In this document: positions 24,964 to 33,922 of the stretch, piece after piece | How positions within the stretch are numbered: the stretch's first letter is position 1 | Layout: the number at the start of each line of letters is the position of its first letter | NCBI RefSeq assembly: GCF_041477585.1 | Contig: NZ_JBGNYA010000001.1 | Location: 248,001-312,000, forward strand | Origin: Halobellus sp. MBLA0158 | Lineage (GTDB): Archaea; Halobacteriota; Halobacteria; Halobacteriales; Haloferacaceae | Length of the DNA: 64,000 bases | Direction: 5' to 3' | Made by a program: the position numbers and the translations under genes | Notes under the pieces: generated by a model | Told to the model about the DNA's origin: nothing | Databases searched by the model: none | The model's input: the letters and a program-made list of their open reading frames with translations, nothing else

Positions 24964-26079
24964 ATGGATCGAGCGCCGACCCGCAGAGCGTTCCTCGCCG
25001 CCGTCGGCGTCGCCTCGCTCGCGGGCTGTCTCGGCGGGCGGACGCCCGGCGGAGCCCTCGGTTCCGGCGACGAGACCGGCGTCAGTACGACAGCAGAGAG
25101 TCAGGAATTCCCGTTCCCGACCACCGGCGAGACCCGCCCGCTGCCGGCGACGCCGTCGTCGATCCGGGAAGACGCGGTCTCCGGCGGCCCGCCGAAGGAC
25201 GGCATCCCCTCCATCGACGATCCGGCGTTCGTGTCGGCCGAGGCCGCGGAGGGACTGCGACCGGGCGACCCCGTCTTCGGCGTCGCCCGCGGCGGCGATC
25301 GGAAGGCCTACCCACAGTCGATCCTCGTCAAGCACGAGATCTGCAACGACGTCGTCGACGGGACGCCGGTCAGCGTCACGTACTGTCCGCTCACCGGGAC
25401 CGCGATGGGGTTCGAGCGCGGCGAGACGACCTTCGGGGTGTCGGGGCGGCTGGTGAACAACAACCTGATTATGTACGACCGGGCCACCGAGACCTGGTGG
25501 CCGCAGGTGCTCGCGACGTCGATCCCCGGGCCGTGGAACGAGGCGCCCCCGACGCGGTCGCTGTCGGAGTTCCGGGTCGTCTGGACGACCTGGGAGCGGT
25601 GGTCGGAGACGCACCCGGACACGGCGGTCCTCTCCCGCGACACGGGCTTCGCCGACAACTACGACCAAGACCCGTACGGAACGTACAATCCGCGTTCGGG
25701 CTACTACGCCCCGGCGTCGGCGCCGATGTTCGAACCGCTGTCGCGGGACGACAGGCTCCAGCCCAAGCGGGTCGTCATCGGCGCGCGGACCCCCGCCGGC
25801 GCGGTCGCCTTCGGGAAGAACCGCCTCCGGCGCGAGAAGGTGCTCCGCGGGGACCTCGGCGGGACGCCGGTCGTCGCGGTCTACGAGCCGACGCTCGATA
25901 CGGGCTACGTCTACCGCGACCCCGACGAGACGCGCTACGAGTACCGCGAGGGGCGGATCGTCGACGGGTCGGGAGCGGAGCACGATCCGGCGTCGCTCCC
26001 CCGCGATCGCGTGCTGGCGTTCGACGCGATGTGGTTCGCCTGGCGCGGGTTCTACCCGGAGACGACGCTCTATGCCTGA
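24964..26079 (+). CDS. DUF3179 domain lipoprotein (Tat-exported)
   Basis: A 371-residue secreted protein. The N-terminus TRRAFLAAVGVASLAGC is a twin-arginine signal with a lipobox cysteine (C22), so it should be anchored outside the membrane by a lipid. The DUF3179 domain fills residues 85-365, with the conserved EICNDVV and TYCPLTGTAMGF cysteine motifs near 121 and 138. Its function is unknown. It overlaps the next membrane-protein gene by 8 bases, implying a joint role. Confidence 0.88.
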   Translation: MDRAPTRRAFLAAVGVASLAGCLGGRTPGGALGSGDETGVSTTAESQEFPFPTTGETRPLPATPSSIREDAVSGGPPKDGIPSIDDPAFVSAEAAEGLRPGDPVFGVARGGDRKAYPQSILVKHEICNDVVDGTPVSVTYCPLTGTAMGFERGETTFGVSGRLVNNNLIMYDRATETWWPQVLATSIPGPWNEAPPTRSLSEFRVVWTTWERWSETHPDTAVLSRDTGFADNYDQDPYGTYNPRSGYYAPASAPMFEPLSRDDRLQPKRVVIGARTPAGAVAFGKNRLRREKVLRGDLGGTPVVAVYEPTLDTGYVYRDPDETRYEYREGRIVDGSGAEHDPASLPRDRVLAFDAMWFAWRGFYPETTLYA

Positions 26080-26662
26080 GACGCCGGTCGCGGACGGGCC
26101 GCGGCGGATCCTGGGTCGGACGGCCGCAGCGCTCGGAGCCGCCGGACGGCGCCGGGACGCTGCGGGCGTCTTCCTCGTCGCGGGCGCCCTGTACTTCCTC
26201 GCGTACCTCTACACCCTGGGCGACCTCGCCGTGGGCGGCGGCTCCGGCGTGACGATCCGCGTCGCTGACGACCTCTCGCGGGCGTTCGCGAGCCTCGGCT
26301 TCTTCCGGTTCGGCGCCGTCGCTGTCGTCAACGCGGGTCCGGTCACCTACCTGTTCTCGCCGCTGAACGCCCTGCTGGCGCTCTGTCTCGCGACGCTCGT
26401 CGGCGCGAACCTCTCGCTCACGTACCTCGGGGTCGTCCAGCCGCGGGCCTGCGGCCTGGAGAGTTCCGCGGGGGTGCTCGCGGGCGTTCCCGCGCTGCTC
26501 TCGGGCGCCGCCTGTTGCGGGCCGACGATCCTCCTAGCGGTCGGCGTCCAGGCCGGCGCGGCGATCGTCTCGGGGTTTCAGCTCCTCGTGCCTGTCGCGG
26601 TCGCGATGCTCGTCGGGAGCCTGCTGTTGATCGGGCGGAACGTCGATCCGGCGCTGGCGTGA
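26072..26662 (+). CDS. integral membrane protein with Cys-Cys motif, partner of DUF3179 protein
   Basis: A 196-residue protein with five predicted hydrophobic segments (starting around 30, 85, 110, 130 and 165). A GAACCGPT motif near residue 150 inside a hydrophobic stretch recalls the vicinal cysteines of MerT-like or thiol-handling membrane proteins. I do not recognise a defined family. It begins inside the DUF3179 gene (8-base overlap), so expression is coupled. A redox or metal function together with the cysteines of the DUF3179 lipoprotein is a guess. Confidence 0.75.
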   Translation: MPETPVADGPRRILGRTAAALGAAGRRRDAAGVFLVAGALYFLAYLYTLGDLAVGGGSGVTIRVADDLSRAFASLGFFRFGAVAVVNAGPVTYLFSPLNALLALCLATLVGANLSLTYLGVVQPRACGLESSAGVLAGVPALLSGAACCGPTILLAVGVQAGAAIVSGFQLLVPVAVAMLVGSLLLIGRNVDPALA

Positions 26663-26746
26663 CCCGGGGGACGATGACACGCCCGTAACCCGGTTACTGG
26701 TCGGTTCGCGTGCGCTTTTCACCCACCGGGATCAAACGCGAGCGCA

Positions 26747-27103
26747 ATGGCGAACGCAGCAGTCGTGATCCTCGCGGGCACCGAATCGCACGCCGACCTC
26801 GGGCGGCTCGTCAACGGCCTCGAAGCGGCCAAGGAGTTCGCCGAGACCGAGGGCGACGAACTCGAACTCATCTTCGACGGCGCGGGAACCCAGTGGATTC
26901 CCGAGCTCGAAGACGAAGACCACAGCTATCACGAGCTCTACCGGGCCGTCCGCGACGAGACGTCGGTGTGTGACTACTGCGTCGGGGCGTTCGACGTCGA
27001 CGACGCGGTCGAGGACGCCGGCGTACCCACCCTCGACGACCACGAGGGCCACCCGAGCGTCCGATCGCTCGTCGACGACGACTACGAGATCATCACGTTC
27101 TGA
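26747..27103 (+). CDS. DsrE family protein
   Basis: A 118-residue single-domain DsrE/DsrF-like protein (VVILAGTESHADLGRLVNGLEAAKEF start, LIFDGAGTQWIPEL middle). DsrE-family proteins often carry sulfur or act in thiol exchange; here a CDYC pair near residues 76-79 (SVCDYCVGAF) could serve, although the family's usual single Cys position is hard to assign. It is preceded by an 84-bp gap with a possible promoter. Confidence 0.85.
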   Translation: MANAAVVILAGTESHADLGRLVNGLEAAKEFAETEGDELELIFDGAGTQWIPELEDEDHSYHELYRAVRDETSVCDYCVGAFDVDDAVEDAGVPTLDDHEGHPSVRSLVDDDYEIITF

Positions 27104-27184
27104 GGCGACGGCGACCCATCGCCGACGCGCGTGCGGACGGCTTCCGAAGCGTTTAATCGAATTCCGACTCCTTTCTCATCCGAT

Positions 27185-28099
27185 ATGACGAAAGTCAGCA
27201 TCGTCGGCGCCGCCGGGACGGTCGGCGCCACCGCCGGGTACAACCTCGCGCTGCGCGACGTGGTGGACGAACTGGTCTTCGTCGACATTCCCGACAAGGA
27301 AGACGAGACCGTCGGACAGGCCGCGGACGCGAACCACGGGATCGCCTACGACTCCAACACCGAGGTCGTCCAGGGCACCTACGAGGACACCGCGGGCTCG
27401 GACGTCGTCGTCATCACCGCGGGCATCCCGCGCCAGCCCGGCCAGACCCGGATCGACCTCGCGGGCGACAACGCGCCGATTATGGACGACATCGGCTCCT
27501 CGCTCGCCGAGCATACCGACGACTTCGTCTCGGTCACGACCTCGAACCCCGTCGACCTGCTGAACCGCCACCTCTACGAGTCGGGCGACCGCGACCGCCA
27601 CAAGGTGATCGGCTTCGGCGGCCGCCTCGACTCCGCGCGCTTCCGCTACGTGCTCAGCCAGCGCTTCGACGTGCCCGTGAAGAACGTCGAGGCGACGATC
27701 CTCGGCGAGCACGGCGACGCCCAGGTCCCGGTCTTCTCCAAGGTGCGCGTCGACGGCGCCGACCCCGACTTCGCCGCCGACGAGCGCGAGGAGATCCTCG
27801 GCGACCTCCAGGAGTCGGCGATGGACGTCATCGAGCGCAAGGGCGCGACCCAGTGGGGTCCGGCCACGGGCGTCGCCCACATGGTCGAGGCGATCCTCCG
27901 CGACACCGGCGCGGTGCTCCCCGGCTCGATCGTCCTCGACGGCGAGTACGGCTACGAGGACACCGCCTTCGGCGTTCCGATCAAACTCGGCTCGGACGGC
28001 GTCGAGGAGGTCGTCGAGTGGGACCTCGACGACTACGAGGCCGACCTGATGGACGACGCCGCCGAGAAGCTCAGCGACCAGTACGACAAGATCGCGTAA
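27185..28099 (+). CDS. mdh: malate dehydrogenase
   Basis: A 304-residue LDH-like malate dehydrogenase, interconverting malate and oxaloacetate with NAD+. It has the Rossmann [18 protein letters not shown] start (residues 7-24), an arginine in the substrate loop ([10 protein letters not shown]), TSNPVDLLN, and the catalytic His in [12 protein letters not shown]. It closely resembles characterised haloarchaeal tetrameric MDHs, with high Asp/Glu content. The start at 27185 was set by the family N-terminus; an upstream in-frame ATG at 27131 would add an atypical extension. Confidence 0.96.
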   Translation: MTKVSIVGAAGTVGATAGYNLALRDVVDELVFVDIPDKEDETVGQAADANHGIAYDSNTEVVQGTYEDTAGSDVVVITAGIPRQPGQTRIDLAGDNAPIMDDIGSSLAEHTDDFVSVTTSNPVDLLNRHLYESGDRDRHKVIGFGGRLDSARFRYVLSQRFDVPVKNVEATILGEHGDAQVPVFSKVRVDGADPDFAADEREEILGDLQESAMDVIERKGATQWGPATGVAHMVEAILRDTGAVLPGSIVLDGEYGYEDTAFGVPIKLGSDGVEEVVEWDLDDYEADLMDDAAEKLSDQYDKIA

Positions 28100-28139
28100 G
28101 CGCGTCAGCGGACCCGCGTTTTCTCCTCTCGATCGCCGC

Positions 28140-29435
28140 TCAGTCGGTCACGACACCCGCGACCGACGGGATCGCGTCCACGACGCCGGCCGCGACGCCG
28201 TAGGCCGCCAGCGCGTGCGCCCGCGGCCAGTTGTCGAGGATGTCGGTCTCGGTGAGGTAGCCGTCGCCCTTCGAGAGGTAGTAGCCCGCCGCGCGCAGGA
28301 GCCACTGCTCGAACGCGTTGCCGGTCGCGGCGATCCGGTAGGTCCCGTCGACCGCCCGGCGTTTCACGTCCAAGAGCAGCGACTGCGGGACCGACGAGCG
28401 ACCGCGGAGCCGCTCGACCGCGGCCTCCCCGGTCGAAAAGCCGTGGAACTTCGCGAGCGCGGTCGCGAGCGTCGTCGTCTCCAGGCCGTCGAGGCCGTCT
28501 CGGCGGGCCCACTGGGCGTCTTCGAGCGCGCCCTCGCCAGGTTCGAGCGCCAGCAGCCGGTTCCAGGCGGTGTCGCGCGGCGTCTCCTCGCGGACGCGCC
28601 GGGAGTCGTACCACTCCTCGCCGCGGGCGAACTCCTGCACCCGCGACCGGTACGTCTCGCGAGCGGACGCGAGGTCGACCCGGACCGGCACGGACTGCCG
28701 CGCACCGAACGTCCGGTGGAACTGGCGGGCGTCGTCGAGGTAGCGGACCGAGCGCTCGTGGTTCCGGACCGCACGGGCCAGCGCCTTCTCGCGGACGCGC
28801 TCGGAATGCTCATCGAGAGCCGCACGGTCGACCTCGGCGTTCGTGCCGGCGATCGCCGCCACGTGGAGCCGCGTCTCGATCAGGTCGGCCCAGACCATCG
28901 CCTCGGCGGGCGCGTCGCTCTCGTAGCGGAGCCCGGAGCGGAAGTCGTCGATGCCGGGCGCCGGACCGGTCTGTGCCGGACCGTCGGGGCCGATCGTGAC
29001 GTCGTCGAGCGTCGCGGCCGCGGCGCCGAGCGCCAGCGCGACGTATCTGACGTGGGAACGCACCGCACCGAGCGTCTCGAAGGACGGCGGGTGCGACTCC
29101 GCGAGGAACTCTCGGGCGTCGGCGACGCTGCCCTCGATACCGAAGAAGCGGTCGCCGTCGAGGTGGCCGGCGGCGCGGGCGCGGTCGACGATCGGCGCCG
29201 CGCGTTCGGTGAGGTCGCGGAGGTGGTCGATCGCCGAATCGCGGTGTTCGGGGCGGACGAGCGCGACGTCCTGGTGGCTGACGCCGTCGGGGTAGGGGAC
29301 CGCCGCGGGACCGGCCGCGGCGACCGCGCCCGCGCCGAGGAGGCCGGTGACGCCGACGGCGCCGCCGAGTCGGAGGAGCGCGCGTCGGGAGATGGAGGGA
29401 CCAGTCACAGGGACGGTCTTCGACGGTGAGCCCAA
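28140..29435 (-). CDS. Tat-exported haloarchaeal protein of unknown function
   Basis: A 431-residue protein. SRRALLRLGGAVGVTGLLGAGA (about 16-37) is a twin-arginine signal, probably cut after an Ala-rich stretch. The mature part is soluble and helix-rich, with no cysteines or recognised catalytic motifs. A GTG inside the signal region could also be the start. I do not recognise a domain; homologues with a Tat signal are known to me only as hypothetical haloarchaeal proteins. It sits between mdh (convergent) and a CBS gene. Confidence 0.72.
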   Translation of the reverse strand: MGSPSKTVPVTGPSISRRALLRLGGAVGVTGLLGAGAVAAAGPAAVPYPDGVSHQDVALVRPEHRDSAIDHLRDLTERAAPIVDRARAAGHLDGDRFFGIEGSVADAREFLAESHPPSFETLGAVRSHVRYVALALGAAAATLDDVTIGPDGPAQTGPAPGIDDFRSGLRYESDAPAEAMVWADLIETRLHVAAIAGTNAEVDRAALDEHSERVREKALARAVRNHERSVRYLDDARQFHRTFGARQSVPVRVDLASARETYRSRVQEFARGEEWYDSRRVREETPRDTAWNRLLALEPGEGALEDAQWARRDGLDGLETTTLATALAKFHGFSTGEAAVERLRGRSSVPQSLLLDVKRRAVDGTYRIAATGNAFEQWLLRAAGYYLSKGDGYLTETDILDNWPRAHALAAYGVAAGVVDAIPSVAGVVTD

Positions 29436-29474
29436 TACGTCTTGCCCCGGCGGCCGCTCGGCGGGAACCTCGGT

Positions 29475-29873
29475 CTACGCGGTGGCGGCCTGGAGGTCCG
29501 AGAGGTACGACGCGAGATCGGTGGTCGTGACCATCCCGATGACGGCGCCGTCGTCGTCGACGACCGGAACGTGGTGGATCCCGTGGTCGATCATCGACTC
29601 GGCGATCTGGGCGATCGGCACCTGCGCCGTCGTCGTGACCGCGGTGTCGGACATATACGCGGAGACGGGCGTCTGGTCCTTCGGCTGTCGCTCGGCGACG
29701 ATCTGCACGAAGTCCGTCCGCGTGAGGATGCCGACGAGCTGGCCGTCTTCGACCACGACGACGGAGCCGATCTCCTCGTCGAGCATCTTCTGTGCGGCGT
29801 CTTCGACCAGCGTATCGGGCGAGACGGTGTGGACCGGCGAGGACATCACGCGTGCGACGAAAATATCGTCCAT
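29475..29873 (-). CDS. CBS domain pair protein
   Basis: A 132-residue stand-alone Bateman module made of two CBS domains (about 7-60 and 70-125), with motifs such as GSVVVVEDGQLVGILTRTD and HHVPVVDDDGAVIGMVTTTD. CBS pairs bind adenosine nucleotides and regulate partner proteins; the partner is not identifiable. The 3' end is 39 bp from the Tat-protein gene start on the same strand. Confidence 0.93.
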   Translation of the reverse strand: MDDIFVARVMSSPVHTVSPDTLVEDAAQKMLDEEIGSVVVVEDGQLVGILTRTDFVQIVAERQPKDQTPVSAYMSDTAVTTTAQVPIAQIAESMIDHGIHHVPVVDDDGAVIGMVTTTDLASYLSDLQAATA

Positions 29874-30083
29874 ACCTCGGATACGGCATCAACGACTATT
29901 AAGAATTCTGCAGGCGGCGACACCTTCGCCGAGCGGCCGGCGGTGACGCGAGCGTTTATCAGTGAGAGCGGGACCAGGCCCCGCGTGGTGTGAACGACGC
30001 CCCGCGCCGGGCAGCGGTTGTTCGGCACGTCGGCGCGGGAGGCGGTTCGGAGATCAGGTGCCGACTGTTCGCTCTTCCCGCTC

Positions 30084-30166
30084 ATAGTGATTACTCTCGT
30101 CTCTTACCGCCGAACGCCGTCACCGGGGGGTGGCGTTCGGCGGTAAACAGTGAGAGCAATCACTAT
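30084..30166. repeat. 83-bp imperfect inverted repeat abutting the uvrC stop codon
   Basis: Two 35-bp arms, 30084-30118 and 30132-30166, are inverted copies with 29 of 35 positions paired around a 13-nt G-rich spacer. The outer 9 bp (ATAGTGATT) and inner 15 bp (TTACCGCCGAACGCC) pair perfectly; mismatches are at arm positions 10 and 16-20. The right arm ends on the first base of the uvrC stop codon. It can form a long hairpin in uvrC mRNA (terminator or RNA stabiliser) or be a small mobile palindromic element. Confidence 0.8.
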
Positions 30167-31899
30167 CAAAGCCGCTCGCGGATCGTCCGCGCGGTCTGCT
30201 CGCCGACGCCCGGGACGTCCGTCAGGTCCGCCGTCGACGCCGCGCGGACGTTCTCGACGCTCCCGAACCGACGGAGGAGCGCCCGTCTGGTCTGCTCGCC
30301 GACACCGGGGACGTCTTCGAGCACCGTGCGGACGTCGTCGCGGAGCGTCTGGTGGTACTGGACCGCGAAGCGGTGCGCCTCGTCGCGGACGCGCTGGAGC
30401 ACGTGGAGCGCCGGGTGGTCGTCGTCCCAGTCGCGGACGCCGTCGGGGGTGACGACGAGCTCCCGCTCTTTCGCGAGCGCGACGGCCGGGACGTCCCAGC
30501 CGACCTCCGCGAGCGCGTCGGTCGCGGCGCCGAGTTGGCCCTCGCCGCCGTCGATCAGCAACAGGTCCGGATCGGGGCGATCGTCTCGGCCCTCGACCGC
30601 CCGCTCGGCGCGCCAGCGGACGAGCTCGCGCATCCGCGCGTAGTCGTCGTTGCCGTCGGCGAGTCGCTTTCGCCGATACGCCGACTTCTCGGCCGAGCCG
30701 TCGACGAAGCAGACGTTACTTCCGACGACGGCCTTCCCCTGGGCGTGGCTCACGTCGAAGCCCTCGATCCGCGAGACAGAACCGAGGCCGAGCGCGTCAG
30801 CGAGCGCGCCGAGTTCGTCGTCGTGATCCGGCCCGCGTCGGGCGTTCTTGAGCGCGAGGTCGACGAGCTTCGCCTCTCGGCCCGCACCCGGAACGCGGAG
30901 GTCGACGCCCTCGGCGCGGAGCCACGACGTCACGTCCGCGTCGTCGGGGCGCTCCGAGCAGAGGATTGCGTCGGGAAGCTCCCGCTCGGCGTAGTACTGG
31001 GTGAGGAACGCGGTGAGCACCGCGGCCGAGCGCTCGCCGCCCTCCAGCGCGTCGAGTCGGTGCCGCGAGCGGTCGACGAGCTGGCCGCGCTCGCTGTGGA
31101 GCCGCGCGACCGTCGCGGTGTCGCCCTCGACGGCGACGCCGAGGACGTCGACGGTCCGCTCGTCGGACTGCGCCGAGATGGCCTCCTCGCCGCCGGCGTG
31201 GAACGACTCGACCGCGTCGAGCCGATCGTGCAGATTCGCCGCCCGTTCGAACTGTTCGCCCTCGGCGGCGGATTCCATCTCCCGGCGGAGCGGATCCGCC
31301 AGCACGCCGGTCTCGCCCTCGAAGAACCGGATCACGGACTCGACATCCTCCCGATAGGCGTCGACGTCGATCTCGCCGGTGCAGGGCGCGCTACAGAGCC
31401 CCATCTCGTAGTCGAGACACGGTCGGTCGCGGTTGGCGTACTTGTGGTCCGAGCAGCCGCGGAGGCCGTAGGTCTCCCGGAGCGCCTTCACGACGGTCTC
31501 GACCCGGCCCTTGTCGGTGAACGGCCCGAAGACGGTCGCGCCGGGGTCGGGGTCGCGCGTCACCTCGATCCGCGGGATCCGGTGGTCGGTGAGCTGGACC
31601 AAGGGGTAGGACTTGTCGTCCTTCAGCCGGACGTTGTAGCGCGGCTGGTGGCGCTTGATCAGGTTCGCTTCGAGCAGCAGCGCCTGCGTCTCGGTGTCGG
31701 TGACGGCGACGTCGATCGATTCCGCGCGGTCGACCATCCGGCGGATCCGCTCGCCGCGCGGGTCGGCGTACGACCGGACCCGGTCGCGGAGGTCGACGGC
31801 CTTGCCGACGTAGAGGACGTCGTCGCCGTCGAGGAACTGGTAGACCCCGGGGTCGGTCGGCAGCTCCGCGGCGCGGGCGCGGAGGTCGCTGCGCTCCAT
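30166..31899 (-). CDS. uvrC: excinuclease ABC subunit C
   Basis: A 577-residue UvrC, the dual-incision nuclease of nucleotide excision repair. It has a GIY-YIG domain (about 14-95, [17 protein letters not shown]), a UVR/UvrB-binding motif (about 200-235), an RNase H-like nuclease domain with [14 protein letters not shown] (around 380), and a C-terminal tandem helix-hairpin-helix (about 520-577; [12 protein letters not shown] and [11 protein letters not shown]). Length is normal. uvrA and uvrB are not in the window. The gene ends at the edge of a long inverted repeat. Confidence 0.96.
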   Translation of the reverse strand: MERSDLRARAAELPTDPGVYQFLDGDDVLYVGKAVDLRDRVRSYADPRGERIRRMVDRAESIDVAVTDTETQALLLEANLIKRHQPRYNVRLKDDKSYPLVQLTDHRIPRIEVTRDPDPGATVFGPFTDKGRVETVVKALRETYGLRGCSDHKYANRDRPCLDYEMGLCSAPCTGEIDVDAYREDVESVIRFFEGETGVLADPLRREMESAAEGEQFERAANLHDRLDAVESFHAGGEEAISAQSDERTVDVLGVAVEGDTATVARLHSERGQLVDRSRHRLDALEGGERSAAVLTAFLTQYYAERELPDAILCSERPDDADVTSWLRAEGVDLRVPGAGREAKLVDLALKNARRGPDHDDELGALADALGLGSVSRIEGFDVSHAQGKAVVGSNVCFVDGSAEKSAYRRKRLADGNDDYARMRELVRWRAERAVEGRDDRPDPDLLLIDGGEGQLGAATDALAEVGWDVPAVALAKERELVVTPDGVRDWDDDHPALHVLQRVRDEAHRFAVQYHQTLRDDVRTVLEDVPGVGEQTRRALLRRFGSVENVRAASTADLTDVPGVGEQTARTIRERL

Positions 31900-31936
31900 C
31901 GGCCGGAAGTAGCGGATCGAGCGGCTTGAGCGTGAC

Positions 31937-32038
31937 GCGACGGAGCGGAGCGGCTACGCTCGCGCCCGCCGTCGGGCCGCGAGGAGCGCGACGGAGCGGA
32001 GCGGCTACGCTCGCGCCCGCCGTCGGGCCGCGAGGAGC
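31937..32038. repeat. perfect 51-bp tandem duplication
   Basis: Positions 31937-31987 and 31988-32038 are identical 51-bp units. The second copy contains the last codons and stop of the adjacent membrane-protein gene, and the first repeats them outside the gene, so a recent slippage or unequal exchange duplicated the gene's 3' end. Within the unit, GCGACGGAGCGGAGCGGC and its near-inverse are GC-rich and could pair. Confidence 0.9.
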
Positions 32039-32400
32039 GCGACGCCGCCCAGATCGGTGAGGAGGAAGGCGACGGCGGCGCTCGGTGTCGGGCCGAGCCC
32101 GGCCGCCTCCGTCCCGACGAGGTAGCAGGCGACGAACGCCGTCGCCGCAACGGCGCAGGCGACGAGGATCCACGCGACCGCAGCGCCCGCCCGGTCGTAG
32201 GCGGGCCAGTACTCGTCGTAGGCGGTCGGGACGACGACGCCGAGCGTCACCAGGAGGAGGAAGCTCCCCGGACCGGAACCGAAGGCAGAGCGGAAAGCGT
32301 AGGCGGCCGGCAGCGCCGCGGCGACGCCCGCGAAGATGGTGAGCTGTCGTTGCGCGGTCGCCCATCGGTAGATCGCCGATCGGGAGTTCGTGGAGGGCAT
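32005..32400 (-). CDS. small integral membrane protein
   Basis: A 131-residue protein with four hydrophobic segments (about 20-38, 45-60, 72-95, 105-122) and a basic tail. I do not recognise the family. It ends inside the second copy of a 51-bp tandem repeat and lies 105 bp upstream of uvrC on the same strand, so it could be co-transcribed with it. The ATG at 32400 is well placed. Confidence 0.7.
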   Translation of the reverse strand: MPSTNSRSAIYRWATAQRQLTIFAGVAAALPAAYAFRSAFGSGPGSFLLLVTLGVVVPTAYDEYWPAYDRAGAAVAWILVACAVAATAFVACYLVGTEAAGLGPTPSAAVAFLLTDLGGVALLAARRRARA

Positions 32401-32491
32401 ACGTCGAAGATCCGACGGCGGGAGAATAAAACCGAGGGCGCATAGCCGATGGAGACGGTAGCTACAAGCCGCGCCTCGACCACCGTGAGGT

Positions 32492-32788
32492 ATGGACGAA
32501 GGCGAACGCGACGACGACGACGCCGAAACCGTCCGCTGCTGGCTCGTCGAACGGACCTACACGGACCGCGGACTCGTCGATATGGTGTACGCGACGCCCG
32601 ACGGCGCCCGCGTCCGCCGGAAGCAGGTGTCGACGACGGTGATGCGACAGCGGGGGCAGGGAACGTCCGCGGCCGTCGAGGTCGACCGCGACGACCTCGA
32701 ATCGGTGGACGACGACGAGACCCGCGAGCGCTACGCCGCGGAGGTCGAACGCGTGCGCGAGCAGTACGATCCCGACGACGAGATCTGA
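32492..32788 (+). CDS. conserved small acidic protein, function unknown
   Basis: A 98-residue acidic protein with a VRCWLVERTYTDRGLVDMVYATPDG strand region (parts around residues 14-38) and a predicted C-terminal helix rich in Arg/Glu (72-90). No known motif is visible. It is preceded by a 91-bp divergent gap with the membrane-protein gene and followed 90 bp later by an ABC transporter gene. Codon use looks like the neighbours, supporting a real gene. Confidence 0.68.
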   Translation: MDEGERDDDDAETVRCWLVERTYTDRGLVDMVYATPDGARVRRKQVSTTVMRQRGQGTSAAVEVDRDDLESVDDDETRERYAAEVERVREQYDPDDEI

Positions 32789-32878
32789 CGCCGTGCGGCG
32801 CCGACGCCGCCGCCGGACCGATCTCAGAGCTGATTCTCTCACCAAACGCTTTATGAACGGACCAGACAACCCTCGGCT

Positions 32879-33922
32879 ATGGCTGCTATCGAACTCGACG
32901 GGGTGACAAAGCGGTTCGAGGACGTCACCGCCGTCTCGGACCTCTCGTTGACCGTCGAGGAGGGGGAGGTCTTCGGCTTCCTCGGCCCGAACGGCGCCGG
33001 GAAGTCGACGACGATCAATCTCCTCCTCGATTTCGTTCGCCCGACGGCGGGGAAGGTGTCCGTCCTCGGACACGACGCCCGCGCCGAGAGCGTCGCCGTC
33101 CGGGAGCGGACCGGCGTCCTCCCGGAGGGCTTCGACGTGTACGACCGGCTGACCGGCCGCGCGCACGTCGAGTTCGCGATCGACTCCAAGGAGGCCGACG
33201 CCGACCCCGACGCCGTGCTGGAGCGCGTCGGCCTCGCCGACGCCGCCGACAGGCAGGCCGGCGGGTACTCGAAGGGGATGCGCCAGCGGCTCGCGCTCGC
33301 GATGGCGCTCGTCGGCGAGCCCGACCTCCTGATCCTCGACGAGCCCTCCTCGGGGCTCGACCCCGCGGGCGCCAAGGAGATGCGCGAGATCGTCCTCGAA
33401 GAGGCCGAGCGCGGCACGACCGTCTTCTTCTCCAGTCACATCCTCGAACAGGTCGAGGCGGTCTGCGACCGCGTCGGCATCCTCCGGGCGGGCGAACTCG
33501 TCGCGGTGGACTCGATCGACGGGCTGCGGGAGGCCTCCGACGCCGACGCGACGCTCCGGGTCGCCGTCGGCGAGCCCGTCGACGACGACGTCCTCGACGC
33601 GGTGCGGGCGCTCGACGGCGTCCGGCACGTCGAGCGCGACGGCGACGACGCCGTCCGCGTGGGCTGCGACAGCGACGCCAAGACCCGCGTCGTGAGCGAG
33701 ATCGAAGACCACGGGGTGAGCGTGACCGACTTCACGACCGAGGAGGCGTCGCTCGAAGACCTGTTCCTCGCGTACACCGAGGGCGACAGGGAGGAGGCGG
33801 TCGAGGCGGACGTCGAGTCCGACGAAGCCTCCGATTCGACCGAAGCATCGTCGGCTGACGCCGAGGCCGACGATGCGGCCGCCGAAGGGGAAGCGGCCAC
33901 CGGAGAGGAGGTCCAGCGATGA
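32879..33922 (+). CDS. ABC transporter ATP-binding protein
   Basis: A 347-residue ABC ATPase. Walker A GPNGAGKST is near 38-46, the signature YSKGMRQRLALAMAL near 133, Walker B LLILDEPSSGLDPAG near 150, and the H-loop in FFSSHILEQVEAVCDR. After about residue 225 comes a regulatory region and a very acidic Ala/Asp/Glu tail (about 295-347). The 4-base overlap with the permease gene shows they form one exporter of the ABC-2 type (CcmA/NatA-like); the substrate is unknown. Confidence 0.94.
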   Translation: MAAIELDGVTKRFEDVTAVSDLSLTVEEGEVFGFLGPNGAGKSTTINLLLDFVRPTAGKVSVLGHDARAESVAVRERTGVLPEGFDVYDRLTGRAHVEFAIDSKEADADPDAVLERVGLADAADRQAGGYSKGMRQRLALAMALVGEPDLLILDEPSSGLDPAGAKEMREIVLEEAERGTTVFFSSHILEQVEAVCDRVGILRAGELVAVDSIDGLREASDADATLRVAVGEPVDDDVLDAVRALDGVRHVERDGDDAVRVGCDSDAKTRVVSEIEDHGVSVTDFTTEEASLEDLFLAYTEGDREEAVEADVESDEASDSTEASSADAEADDAAAEGEAATGEEVQR

